64,000 nt of DNA from Streptomyces europaeiscabiei (GTDB lineage Bacteria; Actinomycetota; Actinomycetes; Streptomycetales; Streptomycetaceae): the NCBI RefSeq assembly GCF_036346855.1, contig NZ_CP107841.1, forward strand, positions 2,608,001 through 2,672,000. Direction: 5' to 3'. The notes below the pieces were generated by a model. That model did not search any database, had not been told where the DNA came from, and was given only the letters and a program-made list of their open reading frames with translations. Below, piece by piece: positions 9,856 to 19,773 of the stretch (the stretch's first letter is position 1; each line of letters starts with the position of its first letter). The position numbers were made by a program, and so were the translations under genes.

Positions 9856-11985
9856 TCAGGCCAGGCCCGCCTCCCTCATCTGCCGCAGTTCCTTCTTCAT
9901 TTCGGAGACCTCGTCCCGCAGCCGGGCGGCGATCTCGAACTGCAGGTCGCCGGCGGCCGCGCGCATGCGCTCCGTCATCTCCTCGATCTGCTGGGCGAGG
10001 TCGGCCGCGGGGCGGTCGGTCGGGGCGGTCCCCTTGGCCCTGCCCTTGGCGGACTTGGCCGCCTTGCCGCCGAGAGAGGGGACGGGGGCCTTGGCGCCCT
10101 TGCCTTCCTTCCCCTGGCGGTAACCCGTGCCGAGCAGTTGCTCGGTGTCGACGTCCTCGCGGGCGATCCGCGCGACGATGTCGTTGATCTTCTTGCGCAG
10201 TGGCTGGGGGTCGATGCCGTTCGCCGTGTTGTACGCGACCTGCTTCTCCCGGCGGCGATTGGTCTCGTCGATGGCTTTCTCCATCGCCGGGGTGATCCTG
10301 TCGGCGTACATGTGGACCTGACCCGACACATTGCGCGCCGCGCGACCGATCGTCTGGATCAGTGAGGTCCCGGAGCGCAGGAAGCCCTCCTTGTCGGCGT
10401 CGAGGATCGCCACCAGCGAGACCTCGGGGAGGTCGAGGCCCTCCCGGAGAAGGTTGATGCCGACCAGGACGTCGTACTCACCGGCTCGCAGCTCGCGCAG
10501 CAGTTCGACGCGGCGCAGGGTGTCGACGTCGCTGTGGAGGTAGCGAACCTGGATGCCGAGTTCCAGGAAGTAGTCGGTGAGGTCCTCGGCCATCTTCTTG
10601 GTGAGGGTGGTGACGAGGATCCGCTCGTCCTTCTCCGTGCGCTTGCGGATCTCGTGCACCAGGTCGTCGATCTGGCCCTCGGTCGGCTTGACGACGACCT
10701 CGGGGTCGATGAGGCCGGTGGGGCGGATGATCTGCTCGACGTGGCCGTCGGAGCGGGACAGCTCGTACTGACCGGGGGTCGCCGAGAGGTAGACCGTCTG
10801 ACCGACGCGCTTTTGGAACTCCTCCCACTTCAGGGGGCGGTTGTCGAGGGCAGAGGGCAGCCGGAAGCCGTGGTCGACGAGGGTGCGCTTGCGGGAGGCG
10901 TCGCCCTCGTACATCGCGCCGATCTGGGGCACGGTGACGTGCGACTCGTCGATGACGAGGAGGAAGTCGTCCGGGAAGTAGTCCAGCAGGGTGTTCGGCG
11001 GGGATCCGGGCTCGCGGCCGTCGAAGTGCATCGAGTAGTTCTCCACGCCGGAGCAGGAGCCGATCTGGCGGAGCATCTCCAGGTCGTACGTCGTGCGCAT
11101 GCGCAGCCGCTGGGCCTCCAGGAGCTTGCCCTGCTTCTCCAGCTCCGACAGGCGCTCCCCCAGCTCCTTCTCGATGTCGTTGGCGGCGCGCTCCAGGCGC
11201 TCGGGGCCGGCGACGTAGTGGGAGGCGGGGAAGACGTACAACTGCTGGTCGTCGCTGATGATCTCGCCGGTGAGGGGGTGGAGGGTGGAGAGGGCCTCGA
11301 TCTCGTCGCCGAACATCTCGATGCGGACGGCGAGCTCCTCGTACACGGGGAAGATCTCGATGGTGTCGCCGCGGACGCGGAAGGTGCCGCGGGTGAACGC
11401 CAGATCGTTGCGTGTGTACTGGATGTCCACGAAGCGGCGCAGCAGCTCGTCCCGGTCGAACTCCTCCCCGACCCGGAGCGGGACCATCCGGTCCACGTAC
11501 TCCTGTGGCGTACCGAGGCCGTAGATGCAGGAGACCGAGGCGACCACGACCACGTCCCGGCGGGTGAGCAGCGAGTTGGTCGCGGAGTGGCGCAGACGCT
11601 CGACCTCCTCGTTGATCGAGGAGTCCTTCTCGATGTAGGTGTCGGACTGCGGGACGTAGGCCTCTGGCTGGTAGTAGTCGTAGTACGAGACGAAGTATTC
11701 GACCGCGTTGTTCGGCAGCAGCTCGCGGAACTCATTGGCCAGCTGGGCGGCCAGCGTCTTGTTCGGCGCCATCACCAGGGTGGGGCGCTGGAGCTTCTCG
11801 ATCATCCACGCGGTGGTGGCGGACTTGCCGGTGCCGGTCGCGCCGAGCAGGACGACGTCCTTCTCACCTGCTCCGATGCGCTGGGCGAGCTCAGCGATGG
11901 CCGTGGGCTGGTCACCGCTCGGCTGGAAGGGGCTGACGACCTCGAGGGGCGCCACCGTGCGTTCGATCTTGGAAACGGGCCGCAT
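9856..11985 (-). CDS. uvrB: Excinuclease ABC subunit B
   Basis: The damage-verifying helicase-like subunit of nucleotide excision repair, which works with UvrA and UvrC. Walker A is [10 protein letters not shown]; helicase motifs include [21 protein letters not shown] and the motif VI region [12 protein letters not shown]. The beta-hairpin tyrosine region [14 protein letters not shown] is complete. The C-terminal UVR domain ([19 protein letters not shown]...) contacts UvrC. A Lys/Ala-rich spacer before it is usual in actinobacteria. I start at ATG 11985 (MRPVSKIER), giving 709 aa; in-frame GTG and ATG codons upstream could add up to 10 residues. Confidence 0.97.
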   Translation of the reverse strand: MRPVSKIERTVAPLEVVSPFQPSGDQPTAIAELAQRIGAGEKDVVLLGATGTGKSATTAWMIEKLQRPTLVMAPNKTLAAQLANEFRELLPNNAVEYFVSYYDYYQPEAYVPQSDTYIEKDSSINEEVERLRHSATNSLLTRRDVVVVASVSCIYGLGTPQEYVDRMVPLRVGEEFDRDELLRRFVDIQYTRNDLAFTRGTFRVRGDTIEIFPVYEELAVRIEMFGDEIEALSTLHPLTGEIISDDQQLYVFPASHYVAGPERLERAANDIEKELGERLSELEKQGKLLEAQRLRMRTTYDLEMLRQIGSCSGVENYSMHFDGREPGSPPNTLLDYFPDDFLLVIDESHVTVPQIGAMYEGDASRKRTLVDHGFRLPSALDNRPLKWEEFQKRVGQTVYLSATPGQYELSRSDGHVEQIIRPTGLIDPEVVVKPTEGQIDDLVHEIRKRTEKDERILVTTLTKKMAEDLTDYFLELGIQVRYLHSDVDTLRRVELLRELRAGEYDVLVGINLLREGLDLPEVSLVAILDADKEGFLRSGTSLIQTIGRAARNVSGQVHMYADRITPAMEKAIDETNRRREKQVAYNTANGIDPQPLRKKINDIVARIAREDVDTEQLLGTGYRQGKEGKGAKAPVPSLGGKAAKSAKGRAKGTAPTDRPAADLAQQIEEMTERMRAAAGDLQFEIAARLRDEVSEMKKELRQMREAGLA

Positions 11986-12025
11986 GGAATCCACCGTACG
12001 ACCCCGCACTGACAACGGGCTCCGA

Positions 12026-12895
12026 TCAGCGGTTCTGCGGGGTGCGGTAACTCCGCTCGCGGTGCTCCTGACCGGTGCGGGACTCCGGGTGCCGGCAGGT
12101 GTGCGCGGTGGCCTGCGCGGGGATGCCGGGCCGCCGTTCGACCGGGTTCCCGTGGAACCTGCCCATGATCATGAACGGGTCGAACATCACGACGACGCCC
12201 GCGAGGAGCAGGAAGACCAGCGGGCCGATGATCAGCGGGGCGAGCAGACCGGCGGAGGAGGAGCCGTCGGCCGGGGCGGGGGCGGCGGCGCTGTGCAGAT
12301 GCACGCTGAGGGCCGCCATGCCCGTGTAGTGCATGCCGCTGACGGCGATCCCCATGACGAGGCTGGCGCCGACACTCCACAGGAAGCCGCGGACCTGTCC
12401 GGCGGCCCACAGGGCGGCGATCGCGGCCACCACGGCGATGACGACCGACGCGGCCACGGTGAGGGTGTTGTATTCGAGCGTGCCGTTGAGGCGCAGCCCG
12501 GCCATGCCCAGGTAGTGCATGGAGGCTATGCCCAGGCCGGTGATGGTGCCGCCGGTGAAGAGCGCGGCCCCGGTCGCCCCCTTGGACGCGACCATGAAGA
12601 TGCCGATACCGACCATGACGATCGCGACGGCGAGGCTCGCGAAGGTGGTCAGGGGGTCGTACTGGACCGGGGTGTGCAGGACCTTGAACCCCATCATCGC
12701 CACGAAGTGCATCGTCCAGATGCCGGAGCCGATGGCCGCCGAGCCCAGCGCGAGCCAGCCGATCCGCCAGCGGCCGTCGACGAGCATCGATCTGGTGGTG
12801 CAGCGCAGGCCGAGCGCACCACCGAGGCAGGCCATGAGATAGGCCACCACCGGTGTGACGAGTCCGTAGCTGAAGCCGTCGACCGTGCCCTGCAT
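12026..12895 (-). CDS. MHYT-domain integral membrane sensor protein
   Basis: A 289-aa protein with about seven membrane helices. The repeated motifs MHFVAM, MHYLGM and MHYTGM are the MHYT signature; the family is proposed to bind copper and sense O2, CO or NO on the outer face. There is no attached output domain (no GGDEF, EAL or kinase), so it is a stand-alone sensor or scaffold. The C-terminal 45 residues are hydrophilic and His/Arg-rich. I start at ATG 12895 ([11 protein letters not shown]) rather than an upstream ATG adding 24 Arg-rich residues. It lies upstream of uvrB on the same strand. Confidence 0.87.
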   Translation of the reverse strand: MQGTVDGFSYGLVTPVVAYLMACLGGALGLRCTTRSMLVDGRWRIGWLALGSAAIGSGIWTMHFVAMMGFKVLHTPVQYDPLTTFASLAVAIVMVGIGIFMVASKGATGAALFTGGTITGLGIASMHYLGMAGLRLNGTLEYNTLTVAASVVIAVVAAIAALWAAGQVRGFLWSVGASLVMGIAVSGMHYTGMAALSVHLHSAAAPAPADGSSSAGLLAPLIIGPLVFLLLAGVVVMFDPFMIMGRFHGNPVERRPGIPAQATAHTCRHPESRTGQEHRERSYRTPQNR

Positions 12896-13175
12896 TCGCG
12901 GCTGCCTTTCCCGCCCTGTCGCGTCCCTGGATTCCCTGCGATGCCCCCAGCCCCGGGACCGCCACAACGGTCAGGGTTGTCGCAGAGAGTATGACCCCCA
13001 CCGGAATGGTCGAACGATTTTCCGGCAAAGAAACACGCCCTTGCCTCACTTGTGCGGTGCCCGTGAGCGGACTTGGGCAACTGCATTCATTTCATGGCCA
13101 TCCTGCGCCCCTCTGCTGTTGACCCTCTGCTGTCACTCTTGAGCTGACCGTGATCGACCGACGCGAGGAGTACGC

Positions 13176-14048
13176 ATGCACGTGCGCGCAGTTGCCGCCG
13201 CGACCACAGCGCTCTTGGGGGCCACCGTGCTCCTGCTCCCCACTTCCGCCGCCCGTGCGGCAGCCGCCGACGCCGACAATCCGCTGGTCGTCGCACACCG
13301 CGGAGCTTCCGCCTACGCGCCCGAGAACACCTTGGCCGCCGTCGACAAGGCCGACGAGATGGGCTTCGAGTGGGTTGAGAACGACGTCCAGCGCACCAGG
13401 GACGGCAGACTCGTCGTCCTCCATGACGCAACGCTGACGCGGACGACCAACGTCGAGGAGCTCTATCCGGAGCGCGCGCCCTGGAACGTGGCGGACTTCA
13501 CCGCCGCGGAGATCTCGCGCCTGGACGCGGGCAGCTGGTTCGGCGACGACTACGCGGGCGCGCGCGTGCCGACGTTGGAGCAGTACATGAGGCGTGTGTC
13601 ACGCAATCACCAGAAGCTCGTCCTGGAGATCAAGAACCCCCAGCTCTATCCGGGCATCGAGCAGGAGACCCTGAAGGTGCTCGACAACGAGGGCTGGCTC
13701 GGCCCTGCACGCCTCGAGGACCTGGTGATCCAGAGCTTCGGCGCCGACACCGTCCGACGGGTCCACGAGCTGCGCCCGGCGGTGAAAACCGCCGTCCTCG
13801 GCACCCCGGACATCGCCGACCTGCCCGAGTACGCGACGTTCAGCGATCAGATCAACTCCTCGTACACGACCATCTCCGCGTCCTATGTCGCCACGATCCA
13901 CGCGCTGAAGGGTCCGCACGGGAAACCGTTGGAGATGCTCACCTGGACCGTGAACGACGCGGCCAACGCGCGCCGGGTGGCGGACTACGGCGTGAACGGC
14001 ATCATCACCAACAAGCCGGACGTGGTCAGAGAGGCCACGCAGGGCTGA
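13176..14048 (+). CDS. Secreted glycerophosphodiester phosphodiesterase
   Basis: A 290-aa enzyme with a Sec-type signal peptide (Arg, then hydrophobic AATTALLGATVLLL, cleavage near AAADA). It hydrolyses glycerophosphodiesters to glycerol-3-phosphate and an alcohol outside the cell, supplying phosphate and carbon. The GDPD active site is complete: VAHRGASAYAPENTL (first His), WVENDVQRTRDG (metal Glu and Asp), VVLHDATLTRTTN (second His). GAGGAG lies just upstream of the ATG. It is divergent from the MHYT gene; the 280-bp gap between their starts must hold both promoters. Confidence 0.93.
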   Translation: MHVRAVAAATTALLGATVLLLPTSAARAAAADADNPLVVAHRGASAYAPENTLAAVDKADEMGFEWVENDVQRTRDGRLVVLHDATLTRTTNVEELYPERAPWNVADFTAAEISRLDAGSWFGDDYAGARVPTLEQYMRRVSRNHQKLVLEIKNPQLYPGIEQETLKVLDNEGWLGPARLEDLVIQSFGADTVRRVHELRPAVKTAVLGTPDIADLPEYATFSDQINSSYTTISASYVATIHALKGPHGKPLEMLTWTVNDAANARRVADYGVNGIITNKPDVVREATQG

Positions 14049-14131
14049 GGGCGGTCCGAGACAGGTGGCGTGTGTCGCGGGGCGGAGCGCACGTCACCGT
14101 CGTTGTCAGTGGCGGCCCGTACCGTGGTCCC

Positions 14132-14686
14132 ATGAACAGCCATGCTCAGGACGAGCGGCAGGTCGTGTGGGCCGTCGTCGGCACGGACATCGGTCCACTG
14201 CTGCTGGCCGCGACGGACGACGGCCTGGTGAACATCGTGTTCCACGTCACGGACGAGGTGCGCGACCGGACACTCGACCGGCTCGCCTCCCGCCTCGGCA
14301 CCACCCCCGTGGAAGCCCCCGGCGCGCCTCGGCTGGCCGAGGCGATACGTCAGGTCGCGGCGTACTTCGCCGGCGAGCGGCACGACTTCGAGCTGCCGCT
14401 GGACTGGTCGCTGATCTCCGGGTTCAACCGTCAGGTACTGCGCGAGCTGGCGTCCGGCGTCCCCTACGGCTCCGTCGTGGGCTACGGCGACCTGGCGCGG
14501 CGCGTGGGGCAGCCGGGCGCGGCCCAGGCGGTGGGGGTCGCGATGGGGTCGAATCCACTGCCCGTGGTGGTGCCGTGCCACCGGGTGGTCGAGAGCGACG
14601 GCGGCATCGGGGGGTTCGGCGGCGGCCTGGAGACCAAGCGGAAGCTGCTGGCACTGGAAGGGGTGCTTCCGGAGCCCCTGTTCTGA
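14132..14686 (+). CDS. ogt: Methylated-DNA--protein-cysteine methyltransferase
   Basis: A 184-aa suicide DNA-repair protein that removes O6-alkyl groups from guanine onto its own cysteine. The active site is PVVVPCHRVVESDGGIGGFGGG, with the acceptor Cys in PCHR. The helix-turn-helix and arginine finger region precede it (YGSVVGYGDLARRVGQPGAAQAVG). The start ATG at 14132 (MNSHAQDERQ) fits family length; an upstream frame would add 20 residues. The N-terminal domain lacks Ada-type metal-binding cysteines, so this is the Ogt class. A hairpin after the stop separates it from the convergent VOC gene. Confidence 0.93.
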   Translation: MNSHAQDERQVVWAVVGTDIGPLLLAATDDGLVNIVFHVTDEVRDRTLDRLASRLGTTPVEAPGAPRLAEAIRQVAAYFAGERHDFELPLDWSLISGFNRQVLRELASGVPYGSVVGYGDLARRVGQPGAAQAVGVAMGSNPLPVVVPCHRVVESDGGIGGFGGGLETKRKLLALEGVLPEPLF

Positions 14687-14709
14687 GGCGGCCATGGGTG
14701 GACTTTGCG

Positions 14710-14737
14710 TGCCCGTGCGTGGCCCTTTGCACGGGCA
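14710..14737. terminator. Bidirectional hairpin terminator
   Basis: TGCCCGTGC at 14710-14718 pairs perfectly with GCACGGGCA at 14729-14737 around a 10-base loop. It sits between the convergent ogt and VOC genes. There is a TTT in the loop but no downstream T-tract. Confidence 0.6.
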
Positions 14738-14819
14738 GCATCGACGGCGAGTGTTGTGGTGCGAATCGGTCATCGGTCGTCGTTCCGGCACACGGAGGCC
14801 GACCGGAAACCGCCCACGC

Positions 14820-15248
14820 CTAGTCGTAGTGCCGAGCCTCGAGCACGTTGCCGTCCGGGTCCCGGAAGTAGAAGCTGCGCCGGGCCGCTCCACGTGCGCC
14901 GAAGGAGTCGTACGAGAAGTCCGAGACGGGGACCGACCGTTCCTCCAGACGGATGCGCAGTTCGTCGAAGGCGTCAGCGGGCAGGGCGAGGCAGACGTGG
15001 TTGACCGGGTGGCCCGCACTGTCGGCGGCGCCGGGCACCATTCTCATGGTCCCGGCCACGGCGAGCGGCATGAGGTCGAGGAGGGTCTCGTCATTGAGGC
15101 GCACGGAGGGGAACGGGGCTCGCCCCGCCGCGTACTCGGCGACCCTCACGGGCTCCAGGCCGACGGCCTTCTCGTAGAAGTCGGCTGCGGCGATCGGCTC
15201 CTGTACCCAGAGGACGACGTGGTCGAGGCGTGTCGTGTTGTCCTTCAT
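14820..15248 (-). CDS. VOC (glyoxalase/bleomycin-resistance) family protein
   Basis: A 142-aa single-domain protein of the vicinal-oxygen-chelate fold. The first beta-alpha unit is RLDHVVLWVQEPIAAADFYE; the C-terminal strand is RSFYFRDPDGNVLEARHYD, with metal-ligand-like His at the start and Glu near the end. Length is typical. Family members include glyoxalases, dioxygenases and antibiotic-binding proteins, so no substrate can be named. I start at ATG 15248 (MKDNTTRLDH); a longer in-frame ATG adds 12 residues. It is 37 bases after the methyltransferase gene on the same strand and may be its operon partner. Confidence 0.87.
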   Translation of the reverse strand: MKDNTTRLDHVVLWVQEPIAAADFYEKAVGLEPVRVAEYAAGRAPFPSVRLNDETLLDLMPLAVAGTMRMVPGAADSAGHPVNHVCLALPADAFDELRIRLEERSVPVSDFSYDSFGARGAARRSFYFRDPDGNVLEARHYD

Positions 15249-15285
15249 GGACCTCAGGCTGGCGTTCTGCGCGACCACGCGCAAG

Positions 15286-16083
15286 CTACGCCTTCCGTCC
15301 CCACGCCGAGATCAGTGGCGGGGCGGCGATGTCCGTCGCGCCGGAGGTCACGTTGGCCAGATGACGGTCGATCTCCTCTTCCGTGGCGACGTTCGTCGTG
15401 ACGAGCGCTTCGCGGAGCCGGTCGATGGTCGCCGCCTCCAGGGCGGCACAGGCCGGTGAGGCGACGGGGAAGTACGCGTCGGCCTCCACACCGCGCAGTC
15501 CCGCCGCGCGCAGCAGGCGCGGGAGTCGGCGGCCGTGCGCGGGGTCGATTCCGCGTTCGGCGAGCAGTGCGCGGACGGCCTCGCGGAGCCGGTTGGCCAG
15601 CTGGTGCTCGGGGCCGGATCCCTCGAGGCAGGCCAGAGGCTGGAGAGCGAGGTCGGCGTCCTCGATCAGGAGCCGTCCGCCGGGACGCAGAGCCTTGGTC
15701 ATCGACAGCAGTGCCCTCTCGGGGTCCGGCGCATGGGCCAGGGCGAGCCGGGCGTGGACGAGGTCGAAACCGTCCCCCGGCGGCTGGTCGACGCCCACGT
15801 GGTGGACGAGGGCCTCGACCGGGGGGCGGGTGACCGAGGGGACGGCCCACGAGATGTCGGTGTCGGTCGCCATGACCCTGCCGGTCGGTCCGACCTTCTT
15901 GGCCAGCCAGGAGACCACGGACGTGCCGCCCGGGCCGACCTCCCAGCAGCGCCAGCCGGAACCCAGGCCGAAGCCCTCCATGTGCCGGAACGTCGTGGGG
16001 TCGAAGAGCGTGGCGAAGGCGTCGGGGCCCTGGCCCGTCTCGGCCTGCCGGTGGTCGAGGAGATACCCGTCGGTTCGCATCAT
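15286..16083 (-). CDS. Class I SAM-dependent methyltransferase
   Basis: A 265-aa small-molecule methyltransferase. The SAM-binding glycine motif is RCWEVGPGGTSVVSWLA, followed by the acidic loop VMATDTDISW and the motif-IV-like FDLVHARLALAHAPDPERAL, then LRPGGRLLIED. These are the canonical motifs I to VI of the UbiE/Methyltransf_25 type. The C-terminal half is likely the substrate cap. Two adjacent ATG codons (16083 and 16080) are the likely start; the open frame runs about 50 Arg-rich codons further but does not look coding. The acceptor is unknown. Confidence 0.88.
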   Translation of the reverse strand: MMRTDGYLLDHRQAETGQGPDAFATLFDPTTFRHMEGFGLGSGWRCWEVGPGGTSVVSWLAKKVGPTGRVMATDTDISWAVPSVTRPPVEALVHHVGVDQPPGDGFDLVHARLALAHAPDPERALLSMTKALRPGGRLLIEDADLALQPLACLEGSGPEHQLANRLREAVRALLAERGIDPAHGRRLPRLLRAAGLRGVEADAYFPVASPACAALEAATIDRLREALVTTNVATEEEIDRHLANVTSGATDIAAPPLISAWGRKA

Positions 16084-16338
16084 GCCGAGATCATCCCATT
16101 TAGCCGACTTATCACTAATAGCGACGCTCCAGCAGTCCGCGAGGTCGCTCCGGCGGTGACCTGATCGGGACGGCCGATCCGAACGGCTGGATCCGGAACG
16201 GTTAAATCGACCGGGACGTCTACAAGTGAAGCGGAACATTCCGTTCCCACAGCCTTACCCGGCACTCGTTCGACCCTGTCAAACTGGCGCGACAAGGCAC
16301 GAAGTGCGGTGCGAGGAGATCCACGCAAGGAGACCCAG

Positions 16339-17466
16339 ATGTCCATGGCAGGGAATCTGCGGAAGGTCGCCGGCCTCGACAAGGTCGGCGGCCTCCGCAG
16401 GATGGCACGGCTGGCCCGACGGCGCCCCCGCGTCGACCTCAGCCATCCGGCCCGCTCCCCGCTGGGCACCTCGGTGGTGAACTGCGTGACGTACCACAAG
16501 GGCATCCGCTCCCCCGGCGGCCGTGATGTCGTCGAGGCCGTCAAGCAGGTCCGCAGGCACGACCACGGCTTCGTCTGGCTGGGGCTGCACGAGCCCACGC
16601 AGCGGGAGTTCGCCGGCATCGCCGAGCTCTTCGACCTGCACCCGCTGGCGGTCGAGGACGCGGTCGAGGCCCATCAGCGCCCGAAGCTGGAGCGCTACGG
16701 CGACACCCTGTTCGCGGTGTTCAAGACGGTCTGCTACGTCGAGCACACAGAACTGACCGCGACCAGCGAGGTGGTGCACACCGGCGAGATCATGGTCTTC
16801 GTCGGCGCCGACTTCGTGATCACCGTTCGGCACGGGCGGCACGGCTCACTCGGCCCGTTGCGCGAGGAACTGGAGTCGAACCCGGAGCAGTTGTCCAAGG
16901 GACCGGCCGCGGTGCTGCACGCGCTCGCGGACCACGTGGTCGACGACTATCTGAGCGTCACGGACTCGGTCCAGACGGACATCGACCAGGTCGAGACCGA
17001 TGTGTTCGCCGCGAACGGCGCACGCGTCGATCCGGGGCGCATCTACCAGCTCAAGCGCGAACTGCTCGAACTGAAGCGGGCGGTGGCCCCGCTCGCCCGC
17101 CCGCTCCTGGAACTGACCTCACGACCGATCCGGGTGGTCGACCCGGAGATACAGGCCTACTTCCGGGACGTCTCCGACCACTTGCTGCGGGCCACCGAGC
17201 AGATCGCCGCCTTCGACGAACTGCTGAACTCGATCCTGCAGGCGCACCTGGCGCAGGTCAGCGTCGCGCAGAACGAGGACATGCGGAGGATCACGGCGTG
17301 GGCGGCGCTGATCGCCGTGCCGACCATGGTGTGCGGGGTCTACGGCATGAACTTCGAGCACATGCCCGAGCTGCACTGGAAGTTCGGCTACCCGCTGGTC
17401 CTGGGAGTCATAGCCACCGGCTGCGCCACCCTCTATCGGGGCTTCAAACGCAACGGGTGGCTGTGA
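16339..17466 (+). CDS. corA: Magnesium/cobalt transporter CorA
   Basis: A 375-aa CorA-type divalent-cation channel, taking up Mg2+ (also Co2+ or Ni2+). The long acidic and helical cytoplasmic domain is followed by two C-terminal helices with the invariant pore signature YGMNF between them, and a basic tail (FKRNGWL). A periplasmic loop (EHMPELHWKFGYP) has the usual Met/Pro/Glu make-up. The start ATG 16339 has AAGGAG eight bases upstream. It is monocistronic, with its promoter in the divergent region toward the methyltransferase. Confidence 0.95.
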   Translation: MSMAGNLRKVAGLDKVGGLRRMARLARRRPRVDLSHPARSPLGTSVVNCVTYHKGIRSPGGRDVVEAVKQVRRHDHGFVWLGLHEPTQREFAGIAELFDLHPLAVEDAVEAHQRPKLERYGDTLFAVFKTVCYVEHTELTATSEVVHTGEIMVFVGADFVITVRHGRHGSLGPLREELESNPEQLSKGPAAVLHALADHVVDDYLSVTDSVQTDIDQVETDVFAANGARVDPGRIYQLKRELLELKRAVAPLARPLLELTSRPIRVVDPEIQAYFRDVSDHLLRATEQIAAFDELLNSILQAHLAQVSVAQNEDMRRITAWAALIAVPTMVCGVYGMNFEHMPELHWKFGYPLVLGVIATGCATLYRGFKRNGWL

Positions 17467-17532
17467 CTCCCGAGCGGGGAGAGGTGAAGCGGGGAGGGGG
17501 CTGAGCGGGGAACGGGAAGGTGGTCGGCGGGG

Positions 17533-17961
17533 TCAGCCCGTCGCGCTCTTCGCGTAGACGCTCTCGACCCAGGCGGCGATCTGGTCGTCCGACAGATGAT
17601 GGGCCAGATCGGCCTCGCTGATCATGCCGACGAGACGCTTGTTCTCGATCACCGGGAGCCGACGGATCTGGTGCCCCTTCATCTCGTCCAGCACCTCGCC
17701 GATATCGGCGTTCGCGTCGATCCAGCGCGGTGTGCCCTTGGCCATCTCGCCCGCCGTGATCGTCGACGGGTCGTGCCCCAGGGCGACACAGCCGACGACG
17801 ATGTCGCGGTCGGTGAGGATGCCGCAGAGCCGTTCGTTCTGGTCGCTGATGGGGAGTGCTCCGACGTTCAGCTGGCGCATCAGCTGCGCGGCGCGGTCCA
17901 GGGTCTCGTGGGCGGGGATCCACTGGGCTCCGCGGTGCATGATGTCTCCGGCGGTGGTCAT
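17533..17961 (-). CDS. CBS-domain pair protein
   Basis: A 142-aa protein made of two CBS domains and nothing else. The repeats are seen in IMHRGAQWIPAHETLDRAAQ...GILTDRDIV and AKGTPRWIDANADIGEVLDE...GMISEADLA. Such Bateman modules bind adenosine nucleotides and sense energy state; stand-alone forms are common in actinobacterial stress and dormancy regulons (hypoxic response protein type). The start ATG at 17961 has GGAGGT six bases upstream. It converges on corA with a 66-base gap. Confidence 0.92.
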   Translation of the reverse strand: MTTAGDIMHRGAQWIPAHETLDRAAQLMRQLNVGALPISDQNERLCGILTDRDIVVGCVALGHDPSTITAGEMAKGTPRWIDANADIGEVLDEMKGHQIRRLPVIENKRLVGMISEADLAHHLSDDQIAAWVESVYAKSATG

Positions 17962-18355
17962 GTAGTACCTCCCGGTGCCGGACGGCCGGCGCGGCGCAGG
18001 ACGCACCGCTAGTCCCGGCGCCCTACATTCTTGCCGCGACCGGGGTGAAGCGCACTCGGAAGGACACACCCCGCCCCACGCCGGACCCGGGGGTGACCGA
18101 GGCGGCGAGTGGACAACCCGCTACGGGGCGACCCGGATGATCACGCGGACTTCGTTGCCCTTCTCCGGAGAAGGCGTTGCCGAGGCGATTGTGCGCAGGC
18201 TCGTACGGGAGGCGTTTGGGCTCGTCGGGAGTATCTCGACGAGGGGTACGAGTTGGTCGGGGTGACGAGGACGGCGTCGGCCTCACGTTCGATCCGGACC
18301 ACGGACCTCTGGGGAGCGCCGCCGGGCCGAGCATGGCGACGCCCTGCTCAGCCCG
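17962..18355. other. Intergenic stretch, no convincing gene
   Basis: About 390 bases between the CBS gene start and the end of the uridine-kinase-like gene. Short open frames exist but show no consistent codon bias or family similarity. The left part (17962-18110) must hold the CBS-gene promoter. The sequence CTTCTCCGGAGAAG near 18159 is a 14-bp perfect palindrome that might be an operator. Confidence 0.5.
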
Positions 18356-18997
18356 TCAGCCGTTCCAGGCCGGGTGTCGTGGGTCGTCGGCGCGCACCAG
18401 GACATCGGCGGTGGCAGCCGGGTCGGTCTCGGTCTCATAGCGCTCGAAGGCGGGGAGGGTCCAGTGCTCGCGCTCGAGGGTGCGGCGACGCAGGGCGCCC
18501 CGGGAGAGGAGGACATGGACGGTCAGGTCGAAGGGGAACCAGTGCTTGAGGAGGAGGGGGCCGTGCGTCAACAGGATCGTGCCGGGCGGGAGTCGGACGT
18601 AGGGGCTGCGGGTCGCGCGGTCGGTGGTGGGGTCCCAGAGGTCGGGCAGGACCAGGCCCGTGCCACCGGGGTCGAGCGGGCCGAAGACCTCGCGCCACAG
18701 GGCCGCGGTGTCGAACCAGCCGTCGTAGTACGCCTCCACGTCCTCGTGGCCGTACTCGAACCGGAGCGACGCGGGCCGGAGGAATCCCTCGGTGCCCACG
18801 ACGAACGAGGGCCGGCCACGTATGCGCAGTGCCTCCGACACCCGGGCGGCGAGGTCTCCGGGGCGGGCGGCCGGCGCGCCGTCGAAGGCGATGCGCGGCC
18901 AGGGCGAGCCGTCGTCCGGCTTCAGGTCGAGGAGGCGGTCGGCGAGGAGGTCGCCGAGCCGTTCCCAAGTGATCGCTTCGAATCGCACACGGTCCAT
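18356..18997 (-). CDS. Uridine kinase-like P-loop-fold protein (degenerate P-loop)
   Basis: A 213-aa protein of the uridine/cytidine kinase-like fold common in Streptomyces. The first strand and loop read IAFDGAPAARPGDLAARV, where an active kinase would have a GxxxxGKS/T loop, so the phosphate-binding Lys is missing. The following strand VVGTEGFLRPASLRFEYG and the DGWFDTAALWREV and LPDLWDPTTDRATRSPYV segments match this subgroup. It may be a nucleotide-binding or otherwise repurposed protein. It is divergent from the DUF2293 gene. Confidence 0.72.
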   Translation of the reverse strand: MDRVRFEAITWERLGDLLADRLLDLKPDDGSPWPRIAFDGAPAARPGDLAARVSEALRIRGRPSFVVGTEGFLRPASLRFEYGHEDVEAYYDGWFDTAALWREVFGPLDPGGTGLVLPDLWDPTTDRATRSPYVRLPPGTILLTHGPLLLKHWFPFDLTVHVLLSRGALRRRTLEREHWTLPAFERYETETDPAATADVLVRADDPRHPAWNG

Positions 18998-19089
18998 GAT
19001 GCCGTGCGCTGCCGACCTCGTCCGAGCCGGTGGGGAGGCCGGCCCGACAACCGCGTGACCATGCGGCCACCAGAGGGAATGAACCGCTT

Positions 19090-19773
19090 ATGGCAGCGCT
19101 CGCTACTCCCCCGCCCCGTACCGGACTTGTCGTCGTGCAGGCGCTCAGGAAGAAGCACTGCGCCGAGTGCCGGAGCGGTCCGGTGGCGCTGCTGGTGCTG
19201 GAGGAGGGAGCCCCGCGCTGCCTGGACTGCGCGGACCTCGGGCATCTGGTGTTCCTGCCCCGGGGCGACACCGCGCTCACGCGGCGGGCCCGGGAGGCGA
19301 GTTCGCTGTCGGCCGTGGTCGTCCGGTTCAACCGGCGCCGGAGCCGGTACGAGCGGCAGGGCGTCCTGGTCGAGGAGGTGGCGCTCGCCCGCGCGGAGGA
19401 ACGGTGCCTGGCGGACGCGGAGGCGCGACGCCGCCGGCGGCTGCGGGACGCGCGGCGACGGGCGGTGGAGGACGTGCGCTTCACGGACGCGTTCGCCGGG
19501 GAGATACGACGCCTGTTCCCCGCGTGCCCGGCCGAGCGGGCCCGGGAGATCGCCGCGCACGCCTCGTTGCGCGGCAGTGGCCGCGTCGGCCGCAGCGCGG
19601 CGGGACGCGCCCTGTCGCAGGTGGCGGTGACCTCTGCAGTCATCGCGTCCGTACGGCACGTGGACACGCCGTACGACCGGCTGCTGATGACCGGCGTGCC
19701 CCGGCACGAGGCGCGGCGGCGGATCGCGGGACTGGTCGAGACGACGCTGCGGGAGTGGCGGGCGGCGGGGTGA
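19090..19773 (+). CDS. DUF2293 domain protein
   Basis: A 227-aa basic cytoplasmic protein. An N-terminal zinc-ribbon-like pair is visible (CAEC at about 20 and CLDC at about 40). A highly charged Arg/Glu helical middle follows, and the C-terminal DUF2293 region (SVRHVDTPYDRLLMTGVPRHEARRR). The function is unknown; the Cys pairs and basic helices would suit nucleic-acid or protein binding. I start at ATG 19090 (MAALATPPP); an in-frame upstream start would add 20 residues. A run of G-tracts follows the stop. Confidence 0.8.
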   Translation: MAALATPPPRTGLVVVQALRKKHCAECRSGPVALLVLEEGAPRCLDCADLGHLVFLPRGDTALTRRAREASSLSAVVVRFNRRRSRYERQGVLVEEVALARAEERCLADAEARRRRRLRDARRRAVEDVRFTDAFAGEIRRLFPACPAERAREIAAHASLRGSGRVGRSAAGRALSQVAVTSAVIASVRHVDTPYDRLLMTGVPRHEARRRIAGLVETTLREWRAAG

